From assembly GCA_003243255.1 (NCBI GenBank), contig QFQM01000108.1, positions 1-14,924 of the forward strand: DNA of 14,924 nt. Reading direction: 5' to 3'. Source of the DNA: Flavobacterium psychrophilum. GTDB lineage: Bacteria > Bacteroidota > Bacteroidia > Flavobacteriales > Flavobacteriaceae. Below the pieces are notes generated by a model. It saw only the letters and a list, made by a program, of their open reading frames with translations, was not told where the DNA came from and searched no databases. Position 1 is the first letter of the stretch, and the number at the start of each line of letters is the position of its first letter. The position numbers and the translations under genes were made by a program. This document shows positions 7,221-13,814 of the stretch, piece by piece.

Positions 7221-7988
7221 ATGAAAAAAGAACGTGCAATTATTGGTGGTCTGCTTATCCTTCAACTCATTCTGTGGTTGGGATTTTTAGTGCACCGCTC
7301 CCCACGGTTTCCTGGGAGTTTAACGGGTGGAATACTTGCCGTTGCAGGCGCTTTGCTGATGATTGTGCCGCCATTGATTTACTCGGCTGCAAAACGATTC
7401 GACTCCTTTAAAAAAATCATAGCTAAAACAATTTCGCTCGGCACAATTTTAAACTGGCATGTTTATACAAGCATAGTGGGTTCCATTCTGGCCATCCTTC
7501 ACACAGGTCACCGCTTTGAAAGCAACCTCGGCATCTGGCTGACAACGATGATGATGCTAACGGTTCTAAGCGGCTTTGTTGGAAGATATTTTCTGAGTTA
7601 TTCTTCAAAAGAACTTCGTGAAAAACAAGATGAACTCAATAAGCTGGCCACACAGTATAATAAACTGGTAGGGATATTGGCGCAGAAACCTGAAGCAGAA
7701 GCCGAGGTTGTGTATAAGGCATCCCACAGTTTAATGCGCAATGCCTGGAATAGTTTTATTGGAACTGAAGATTCTTCAGTTGACCAGAAAAGTTCACTGT
7801 CTCTCCGCGCTACACGATTAGCAGAATCAATTGCTGACGTGGAGTATTCTATAAAAACGCATGAAGTATTGAAAGCACGCACGAAATATTGGCTGTATGC
7901 ACATATCGCAACGTCATGTGCTTTTTACCTTTTACTCGTTCTTCATATCTGGGCAGAGGTTTATCTGGGGATAAGATGGTTCAAATGA
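7221..7988 (+). CDS. Five-helix membrane protein, predicted di-heme b cytochrome
   Basis: The 255-residue protein has helices at about 5-24, 34-55, 76-95, 104-125 and 224-247. Helix 3 carries H80 and H94, and helix 5 carries H228 and H242. Both pairs are spaced HX13H, the arrangement used by ferric-reductase/NOX-type proteins to hold two stacked b hemes. Basic residues at 58-69 put the loop between helices 2 and 3, and so also the ~98-residue polar, partly coiled loop 126-223, in the cytosol, where it could dock a reductase. There is no FAD or NAD domain of its own; the upstream gene provides one. The cytochrome c gene starts inside its stop codon (ATGA). I infer electron transfer across the membrane; heme binding is predicted, not shown. 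Confidence 0.82.
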   Translation: MKKERAIIGGLLILQLILWLGFLVHRSPRFPGSLTGGILAVAGALLMIVPPLIYSAAKRFDSFKKIIAKTISLGTILNWHVYTSIVGSILAILHTGHRFESNLGIWLTTMMMLTVLSGFVGRYFLSYSSKELREKQDELNKLATQYNKLVGILAQKPEAEAEVVYKASHSLMRNAWNSFIGTEDSSVDQKSSLSLRATRLAESIADVEYSIKTHEVLKARTKYWLYAHIATSCAFYLLLVLHIWAEVYLGIRWFK

Positions 7989-8740
7989 AATACATATCAT
8001 GGATGGCAATACTCCTTGCAGTGGCCTATTTGATATGGACCATTTTTGGTGATGGATGGAAGAGTCAGGTCATGCCAGGCGAGCTGTCTACTGCCCACGC
8101 GCAACTTGCATCCGACTGCGCTTCATGCCATACTTCAGTAAAAGGAATCTCGGATACAAAGTGTGTCTCATGCCATTCCGACAACAAAGAATTACTTCAA
8201 CGACAACCCACTGCCTTTCATGGACTGATTGGTAACTGTGCTTCCTGCCATACAGAGCATCAGGGAGCAAATGCAAACTTGCGCGTGATGAATCATGAAG
8301 CAATGGCAAAAATTGGGTCGAATTTGACGATGGATGTGAAGAACAATTCTGAGCAGCTAAGCCAATTGGATATGCCTGCTGATCATCCGCTCATATCAGC
8401 ACTCGAAGCAAAGCTCGATTGTGCCAGTTGTCATAGTACAAAGGATAAACACGTTGGTTTGTTTGGTCAGAACTGCGCCTCATGCCATGCCACAACGCAA
8501 TGGACTATTCCAAAGTTTCAGCACCCATCACCAAAGTCAATTCAATGTGCTTCCTGCCATCAGGCACCTCCGAGCCATTATATGATGCATTTTGAAATGG
8601 TTGATAAAACCGTTGTGTCGCAAGGTGAAGCTGGTCTCACTGGGTGTTGCGGAAATGTTCAGGACAATCAATGCTACACGTGTCATCAAACAACTTCCTT
8701 CAACGATATAAAAGGCGTTGGTTATTACAAACATCACTAA
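7985..8740 (+). CDS. Membrane-anchored heptaheme cytochrome c (cytochrome c3/c7-like)
   Basis: The 251-residue protein has an N-terminal hydrophobic anchor (about 5-21) and exactly seven CXXCH heme c motifs, at 45, 60, 85, 146, 164, 188 and 230. Many extra histidines (38, 79, 92, 104, 134, 156, 180, 198, 202, 250, 251) could serve as second axial ligands, as in bis-His multiheme cytochromes. The first three motifs and the next three form two clusters separated by a ~55-residue linker, which may reflect two c7-like triheme units plus one extra heme. A C221-C222 pair just before the last motif is unusual. I chose ATG 7985, which overlaps the upstream stop as ATGA and suggests translational coupling; in-frame ATG 7976 adds three residues. 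It should receive electrons from the b-type protein on the outer face. Confidence 0.9.
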   Translation: MKYISWMAILLAVAYLIWTIFGDGWKSQVMPGELSTAHAQLASDCASCHTSVKGISDTKCVSCHSDNKELLQRQPTAFHGLIGNCASCHTEHQGANANLRVMNHEAMAKIGSNLTMDVKNNSEQLSQLDMPADHPLISALEAKLDCASCHSTKDKHVGLFGQNCASCHATTQWTIPKFQHPSPKSIQCASCHQAPPSHYMMHFEMVDKTVVSQGEAGLTGCCGNVQDNQCYTCHQTTSFNDIKGVGYYKHH

Positions 8741-8774
8741 AATGAGGCAATCAATATTTTAAATAAATAATACG

Positions 8775-10157
8775 ATGTCAATCCAAACAGTTAATCCCAA
8801 TACAAACAAAGTCATAAAGACTTTCGAAGAAACTACAGACAACGCAGTTAATGCAGTGCTTGATCTGGCCACATCGACTTATGCCGACTGGAGAAAAACT
8901 ACTTACAAAAAACGCGCTGAAGTATTGCATAAAGTAGCCGACCTGATGCGCGAAAAAAAAGCGGCACTGGCTAAACTGATTACAATGGAAATGGGCAAGC
9001 TCATTGCTCAGGCAGAAGGTGAGATAGTGCTAAGTGCCGACATCATTGATTATTATGCTGATCATGGAGAAACATTTTTGGCTGACAAGCCACTTAGCCC
9101 TGAATATGGAAAAGCATTTATACGCCATAGTCCAGTTGGGGTGCTTCTGGGTGTAATGCCTTGGAACTTTCCATTTTATCAGGTGGCCCGCTTTGCAGCA
9201 CCCAATATTATGATCGGAAATACCATAATTATAAAACACGCTTCTATTGTAACGCAGTGTGCCGTTGCCATTGAAGCATTGTTCACGGAAGCAGGTTCGC
9301 CAGCAGGGCTGTACACCAATTTATTAATAACAGGGAAACGCGCTACTGCATTGGTTGCTGATGAACGGATCAAAGGCGTTTCACTTACCGGAAGTGAAGC
9401 GGCAGGTGCAAGCCTGGCAATGGAAGCAGGAAGAAATTTAAAGAAGTCTGTACTGGAGTTGGGAGGAAGTGATGCATTCATTATACTGGAGGATGCTGAT
9501 ATAGATAAGACTGTAGAATGGGCTGTGGTAGGAAGAATGAACAATAACGGTCAGTGTTGTGTGGCATCGAAACGGTTTATTGCAGTAGAAAAGATAGCAG
9601 ATGAGTTCCTGAAAAAATTTAAAGACAAGTTATCGAAAATAAAAGTGGGAGATCCAATGGACTCCACTACAGAACTGGGGCCGTTAAGCAGCGAAGAGGC
9701 AGCAGTGCATCTTGCTGATCAAGTGAAGAGATCAGTGGATGCAGGAGCAAAAGTTCTGCTAGGGGGCAAACGATTAGATCGTGATGGTGCCTTTATGGAG
9801 CCAACGATTCTTACGGATCTGAAACCAGGAATTGCAGCGTATCATGAAGAATTGTTCGGACCCGTTGCTTCCTTTTATAGGGTAAAGGATGAACAAGCAG
9901 CCATCGACCTTGCTAATGATTCACCATTTGGCTTAGGAGGTTCGGTATTTACGCAAGACATAGAACGTGGAAAACGGGTGGCTGATCAAATAGATACCGG
10001 AATGGTATTCATCAATCACCCTACATGGACACAAGCCGACCTTCCTTTTGGTGGTACGAAACGATCAGGTTATGGGCGTGAACTTTCTGAGTTAGGAATC
10101 AATGAGTTCGTGAATAAAAAACTTATTCGTGTTAGCGAACTTACTGACCCTTTTTAA
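8775..10157 (+). CDS. NAD(P)-dependent aldehyde dehydrogenase, succinate-semialdehyde dehydrogenase type
   Basis: The 460-residue length and sequence fit the aldehyde dehydrogenase superfamily, closest in my reading to E. coli Sad (YneI). It shares M-P-W-N-F-P, V-S-L-T-G-S, V-L-E-L-G-G-S-D with general base E228, G-Q-C-C-V-A-S-K-R with nucleophile C262 (aligned to the single Cys of Sad), and E-E-L-F-G-P-V. The reaction is oxidation of an aldehyde, probably succinate semialdehyde, to the acid. There is no signal peptide, so it is cytosolic. It starts 34 nt after the cytochrome c stop and may be co-transcribed, though its chemistry has no obvious link to the redox or copper genes beyond aldehyde detoxification or NAD(P)H supply. 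Substrate and coenzyme preference cannot be fixed from sequence alone. Confidence 0.92.
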   Translation: MSIQTVNPNTNKVIKTFEETTDNAVNAVLDLATSTYADWRKTTYKKRAEVLHKVADLMREKKAALAKLITMEMGKLIAQAEGEIVLSADIIDYYADHGETFLADKPLSPEYGKAFIRHSPVGVLLGVMPWNFPFYQVARFAAPNIMIGNTIIIKHASIVTQCAVAIEALFTEAGSPAGLYTNLLITGKRATALVADERIKGVSLTGSEAAGASLAMEAGRNLKKSVLELGGSDAFIILEDADIDKTVEWAVVGRMNNNGQCCVASKRFIAVEKIADEFLKKFKDKLSKIKVGDPMDSTTELGPLSSEEAAVHLADQVKRSVDAGAKVLLGGKRLDRDGAFMEPTILTDLKPGIAAYHEELFGPVASFYRVKDEQAAIDLANDSPFGLGGSVFTQDIERGKRVADQIDTGMVFINHPTWTQADLPFGGTKRSGYGRELSELGINEFVNKKLIRVSELTDPF

Positions 10158-10192
10158 TTTTTTAACTCCCTTAACTTTTCTGATCAACTAAT

Positions 10193-10765
10193 ATGGATGT
10201 AACAAAAACAATTTCTATTGCAATGGCGCTTCATAAGAAGTGCTTATCATTTTTCCTTCTAATGATAAGCAATACGCTACTGTATGCTCAGGCATCAACA
10301 ACTGCTGAGCCATCTTACTTTCTCAATGCCGGAGTTTTTTTCTCTCCCTCTATGAGCGATACCTATTTCAGTCCGGCACTCGATGCGGAAGTTGGATTAT
10401 GGAAAACCAACAAGCGAAATTTTTTTAGCTGGGGTGCATCTACAGAGGTTTGGTATTTTACCTCTGTTAAATATGAAATGAACAATCCAACAATCAGAAA
10501 TAACACCGATGGCTTCCTTAACCTTAATGGAATGTTTTTTTATGAAAATAAACTCATCACGCCCTATATAGCGCCTTCATTTTCACTTGCTTCGGATTTT
10601 AAAAAAATAGGAATTTCAGGCGGATTAGCTATCGGCTTAAGTCATCAAACAACCGATAGATTACAAACAATGATACTGACGAAATATGTCAAATTTTCAA
10701 ATGAACTCAATTACTTAGATACTTACTTTTTCATGGTTTGCCTTTCATTAAAATTGTCGGAGTGA
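10193..10765 (+). CDS. Exported protein, possible small outer-membrane beta-barrel
   Basis: The 190-residue frame starts at ATG 10193, but ATG 10223 (M11) begins a more typical signal peptide: a basic n-region, a hydrophobic core, and Y-A-Q before the mature part. The mature sequence has alternating aromatic/hydrophobic strands with Gly and Asn turns: Y-F-L-N-A-G-V-F-F, then A-E-V-G-L-W, then W-G-A-S-T-E-V-W-Y-F, then G-I-S-G-G-L-A-I-G-L. It ends in hydrophobic strands (F-F-M-V-C-L-S-L-K-L). This pattern fits a small outer-membrane beta-barrel of the kind common in Bacteroidota. I do not recognise a family, and no catalytic motif is visible. It lies 35 nt after the dehydrogenase gene and 47 nt before the SRPBCC gene. 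Confidence 0.68.
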   Translation: MDVTKTISIAMALHKKCLSFFLLMISNTLLYAQASTTAEPSYFLNAGVFFSPSMSDTYFSPALDAEVGLWKTNKRNFFSWGASTEVWYFTSVKYEMNNPTIRNNTDGFLNLNGMFFYENKLITPYIAPSFSLASDFKKIGISGGLAIGLSHQTTDRLQTMILTKYVKFSNELNYLDTYFFMVCLSLKLSE

Positions 10766-10812
10766 AATGCTGAGAAGATTCAAATAGAAAAAATGAACAG
10801 AGATCAGTACCT

Positions 10813-11310
10813 ATGAAACACTTACATAAAAAGACGATGGAAATTATCATTCATGCATCCTCAGAAAGAGTTTTTGAATACATGGACAATATTGGCAATA
10901 CGGGAATGCACATGACTAAAAATTCAATGCCCATGATGGGATCTAAATTAGAGTTGGAACAACTTTCTGAAAATGCCACTGGACTAAATTCAACGTTTTG
11001 GTGGCATGGAAAGATGATGGGCTTTAAGGTGGACTTCACCGTAGTTGCTACCAAGTGGATAAAAGGGAAAGAGAAAGTCTGGGAGACGGCTGGCAACGCT
11101 CAAATGATTATTATGGAATGGTATCAAATGCATCTTATGGTTACGCCTGATGGACCAAATACAAAGGCGGAATTGAGTATTGTTTATACTAACCCTAAAA
11201 ATATTTTTTTTAAGTGCATTGCCTTTTTTCTGTCTCCATGGTATGCCAACTGGTGTTTAACAAATATGCTTAACGACAGCAAACAAAACCTTGAGAAGTT
11301 TACCCAATAA
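10813..11310 (+). CDS. SRPBCC (START/Bet v1-like) family protein
   Basis: The 165-residue product has the SRPBCC opening: a beta strand followed by A-S-S-E-R-V-F-E-Y-M-D-N-I, then alternating strands (T-F-W-W-H-G-K-M-M-G-F-K-V-D-F-T-V) and a C-terminal helix (N-M-L-N-D-S-K-Q-N-L-E-K-F). This fold makes a hydrophobic pocket and is used in lipid carriers, polyketide cyclases and stress proteins; the ligand cannot be read here. The Met-rich segment M-H-M-T-K-N-S-M-P-M-M at about 32-42 is notable beside the Met-rich genes but may be coincidental. There is no signal peptide, although F-F-K-C-I-A-F-F-L-S near the C terminus is quite hydrophobic. The next gene overlaps it by one base (TAATG), implying translational coupling. 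Confidence 0.75.
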   Translation: MKHLHKKTMEIIIHASSERVFEYMDNIGNTGMHMTKNSMPMMGSKLELEQLSENATGLNSTFWWHGKMMGFKVDFTVVATKWIKGKEKVWETAGNAQMIIMEWYQMHLMVTPDGPNTKAELSIVYTNPKNIFFKCIAFFLSPWYANWCLTNMLNDSKQNLEKFTQ

Positions 11311-11732
11311 TGTTAAAACTGAAACCTTATTCATCCACACTTCTTGCCCTTGAGGGAATTCTCCTAATGGCAATGGGCCTTTATTTTGCTTTTCTTCGAC
11401 CTTCTTTATTGCCTGAAGATATTCGCTATTTGAAAATATCATTATCGGATATTGAGCATAGTGTACCCAGTTTAACCGTTTGGCTTCAAAGAGTTTTTTG
11501 GGTAATGGGTAGTTACATTTTTACTACGGGATTGCTGATCATATTCATCTCACAAACATCATTTAGAACGCGCACACAGGGAACCTTCTATATTGTTGCT
11601 TTAGCAGGAATTAGTTCAATAGGTTCAATGACGGTAATTAATTTTATGATCGGTTCCGACTTCAAATGGATCTTGTTGTTATTTACAGTACCGTGGATAG
11701 TATCATTAACTCTTTATCGGATTGATAAATAA
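11310..11732 (+). CDS. Four-helix membrane protein of unknown function
   Basis: The 140-residue product shows four hydrophobic segments: about 10-28, 58-82, 92-112 and 118-135. The segment between the first two (P-S-L-L-P-E-D-I-R-Y-L) is polar and contains a proline/acidic motif. The start ATG at 11310 shares its A with the TAA stop of the SRPBCC gene, so the two proteins are probably made together and may act together, for example on a membrane lipid or hydrophobic ligand. I do not recognise a named family and see no catalytic or metal-binding motif. Without a signal peptide it is most likely an inner-membrane protein. A gene-free gap of 281 bp follows. Confidence 0.72.
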   Translation: MLKLKPYSSTLLALEGILLMAMGLYFAFLRPSLLPEDIRYLKISLSDIEHSVPSLTVWLQRVFWVMGSYIFTTGLLIIFISQTSFRTRTQGTFYIVALAGISSIGSMTVINFMIGSDFKWILLLFTVPWIVSLTLYRIDK

Positions 11733-12013
11733 AAGTATGGATGACTAAGCAATGCTTTATAGGAATATTAAAGAACACTATTCTGATTCCAGGCTTGGCG
11801 TGTGCCGGAGCATCCTATTAAGGTATTCATTTCCATGAATCTCATGAAAGGTCGGTTAGATGACATAGCCTTAAAAAAGGCTCCCAAAGCGATCCGGTAT
11901 CAATAAATTACCCTTATTTGACCTGAATTTTAGCCTTTTCGATGAATTATGTAAAGGATATTCTCTAATGTATAAATCTAAATAAACTAAATTCCGTTAC
12001 ATTTGAGTAATCA
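11733..12013. other. Gene-free gap with two small hairpins
   Basis: No coding content is seen. Two perfect 6-bp hairpins occur: ATTCAT/ATGAAT with a TTCC loop (11825-11840) and AGCCTT/AAGGCT with an AAAA loop (11867-11882). Neither has a T-tract after it, so neither is a standard terminator. The gap separates the SRPBCC/membrane pair from the pump genes and should contain the promoter of the latter. Confidence 0.45.
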
Positions 12014-12421
12014 ATGAAACAACACCGTTCCATATTGTCGTCTGCCTTCGCCATCCTGGTGCTGTTTTCCAGCAGCAGTTTTATGGTAGGTCTTCACTTA
12101 TGTGGCGGTCACATTCAGAATATCGCCTTATTTACCAAGGCAGAAGGTTGCGGAATGGAAAAACAAATGCCCCCATGTCACAGGCATGAATCCAAGCCTT
12201 GCTGTGAAGATGAAACCATCGTTCATGATGCGCAGGACTTCAAGGTTAATATATCCCAGATTAGCATCACAGCTCCTCCCGTTTTAGATGTGGTTGTACC
12301 GGCTACTTTTATTGCAGAAATTATTCCGTCATCAACGAGTTCTTTCAAGCATGACGCTGACTATGATCCTCCAATACGATCAATCGATGTAACCATCGAC
12401 CTCCAGGTATTTTTAATTTGA
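12014..12421 (+). CDS. HYC_CC_PP-type small exported protein
   Basis: The 135-residue product has a signal-peptide-like start (basic Q-H-R, then a hydrophobic core to about residue 25). Ordered motifs follow: H28-L-C30-G-G-H, C46-G-M, C55-H-R-H, C63-C64, and Y117-D-P-P120. This matches the Bacteroidota family I know as HYC_CC_PP, named for conserved H-Y-C, C-C and P-P motifs and often found beside CusA-type efflux genes; here the first motif reads H-L-C. With six Cys and several His after the signal it is a plausible periplasmic soft-metal-binding partner of the pump. Biochemical function is not established to my knowledge. The pump gene starts 100 nt downstream on the same strand. Confidence 0.8.
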   Translation: MKQHRSILSSAFAILVLFSSSSFMVGLHLCGGHIQNIALFTKAEGCGMEKQMPPCHRHESKPCCEDETIVHDAQDFKVNISQISITAPPVLDVVVPATFIAEIIPSSTSSFKHDADYDPPIRSIDVTIDLQVFLI

Positions 12422-12436
12422 TTTTTATTTCTTTCT

Positions 12437-12455
12437 GAAAAGCGTTCTGCTTTTC
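12437..12455 (+). terminator. Weak terminator-like hairpin between HYC_CC_PP and cusA
   Basis: GAAAAGC (12437-12443) and GCTTTTC (12449-12455) form a perfect 7-bp stem with a GTTCT loop. The T-run is part of the stem rather than after it, so termination would be weak at best. It may cause partial read-through or attenuation into cusA. Confidence 0.3.
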
Positions 12456-12521
12456 TCATGACTGCTGTTATCCGGCACGTCAACAATTCTCTATTATTTT
12501 CTATATCTCAATTTTTCAATT

Positions 12522-13808
12522 ATGATTGAAAAAGTTATATCCCTGTCACTACAGAACAGGTTCCTGGTATTGCTTGTGGCCGCAGGACTACTGGCCTGGG
12601 GAATTTATTCTGTGCGCATCAATAAAATTGACGCCATACCTGACTTATCTGAAAACCAGGTGATCGTCTTTACCGAATGGATGGGTCGAAGTCCCCAGAT
12701 CATTGAAGACCAGGTAACTTATCCATTGGTAACAAACCTTCAGGGACTTCCACAGGTAAAATATGTTCGCGGTGCATCCATGTTCGGGATGAGTTTTGTC
12801 TATGTCATCTTCAACGATGAAACTGATATTTACTGGGCGCGTGAACGTGTGCTTGAACGTCTCAATTATGCCACACGTCTATTACCTGATGGAATAACTC
12901 CGACACTAGGCCCTGACGGCACAGGGGTTGGACATATACTCTGGTATACCCTTGATGCCCCAGGCATGGACTTAGGGGAACAACGTGCTCTTCAGGATTG
13001 GTACGTAAAATTTGGATTACAAAACGTTGCCGGTGTAAGCGAGATTGCTTCCTTCGGTGGCTTTCAGAAACAGTATCAGGTTACGGTTAATCCAAACAAG
13101 CTCACTTACTACGGACTCTCAATACCCGAAGTCATTCAATCTGTACGATCCAATAACAATGAAGCCGGTGGACGCAAGTTTGAAGTAAACGACATCGGTT
13201 ATATCATTAAAACTACAGGCTATCTCAAGTCAGTGGAAGAAATTGAAAACATTCCTTTAAAAACAGTTAACACCGTTCCTGTGAAAGTGCGCGATGTTGC
13301 CACCGTGCAAATGACTGGCGAAACTCGCCTTGGAATCTTTGATGAGAATGGTGAAGGAGAAGTAGTAGGTGGAATTGTTGTGATGCGCTATGGAGAAAAT
13401 GCAGACGAGGTTATTAAATCGGTAAAGAAAAAAATGGTGGAGGTCGCTAAGGGATTTCCGCAGGGTGTAAAGTTCAATATCGTCTATGATCGCAGTCACC
13501 TGATAGAAGAATCCATTTCTTCGATCAAGAAAACACTTGTTGAAGAAATGCTCGTGGTGTCGCTGGTAGTTATTCTTTTCCTGTTCCACTGGAGAAGTGC
13601 GATCAGCATCATCATTCAGATCCCCATCACCATTGCGACCAGTTTTATTCTGTTAAACGCCTTCGGCATAAGTTCAAACATTATGTCCCTGACAGGCATT
13701 GCACTGGCTATCGGTGTAATTGTCGATAACGGGATCATCATGGCTGAAAATGCTTATAAGAATCTGTCACACCGGTACGAAGAGTTAAATCCGGAAACCG
13801 AAAAGTAA
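12522..13808 (+). CDS. cusA: CusA-type RND Cu(I)/Ag(I) efflux pump, N-terminal part (ends at in-frame TAA)
   Basis: The 428 residues match the first part of heavy-metal RND pumps (CusA/CzcA, about 1040 aa): N-terminal helix, porter region (I-P-D-L-S-E-N-Q, G-T-G-V-G), and helices 2-4 ending in I-V-D-N-G-I-I-M-A-E-N. D402 aligns with CusA D405 (proton relay) and M388 with CusA M391, exactly 14 residues apart as in E. coli; the position of CusA M403 is Ile here. The frame stops at TAA 13806-13808 in the cytosolic loop after helix 4. The same frame resumes at once with the rest of the pump (ATG 13815). This is either a nonsense mutation, a sequencing error, or a real two-piece pump. Substrate export needs a CusB-like adaptor and CusC-like channel, not seen in the window. 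Confidence 0.85.
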   Translation: MIEKVISLSLQNRFLVLLVAAGLLAWGIYSVRINKIDAIPDLSENQVIVFTEWMGRSPQIIEDQVTYPLVTNLQGLPQVKYVRGASMFGMSFVYVIFNDETDIYWARERVLERLNYATRLLPDGITPTLGPDGTGVGHILWYTLDAPGMDLGEQRALQDWYVKFGLQNVAGVSEIASFGGFQKQYQVTVNPNKLTYYGLSIPEVIQSVRSNNNEAGGRKFEVNDIGYIIKTTGYLKSVEEIENIPLKTVNTVPVKVRDVATVQMTGETRLGIFDENGEGEVVGGIVVMRYGENADEVIKSVKKKMVEVAKGFPQGVKFNIVYDRSHLIEESISSIKKTLVEEMLVVSLVVILFLFHWRSAISIIIQIPITIATSFILLNAFGISSNIMSLTGIALAIGVIVDNGIIMAENAYKNLSHRYEELNPETEK

Positions 13809-13814
13809 GTCATT

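Noticed and set aside
7196..7411. + strand reading frame overlapping the end of the reductase and the start of the cytochrome b-like gene
   Set aside because: It is out of frame with both strongly supported genes and its translation shows no domain features.
11998..12005. TACATTTG, a perfect match to the Bacteroidota -7 promoter element TAnnTTTG
   Set aside because: It would start transcription only about 2 nt before the ATG at 12014, and I found no TTTG/TTG element at the proper distance upstream. Kept only as a weak possibility.
13257..13589. 110-codon - strand frame inside cusA
   Set aside because: It lies wholly within a conserved pump coding region and has no recognisable product.
13806..13808. 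TAA recoded as an amino acid
   Set aside because: Other genes here end in TAA at sensible places (for example 530-532, 7213-7215 and 8738-8740), so genome-wide recoding is unlikely. A local mutation or split gene is simpler.
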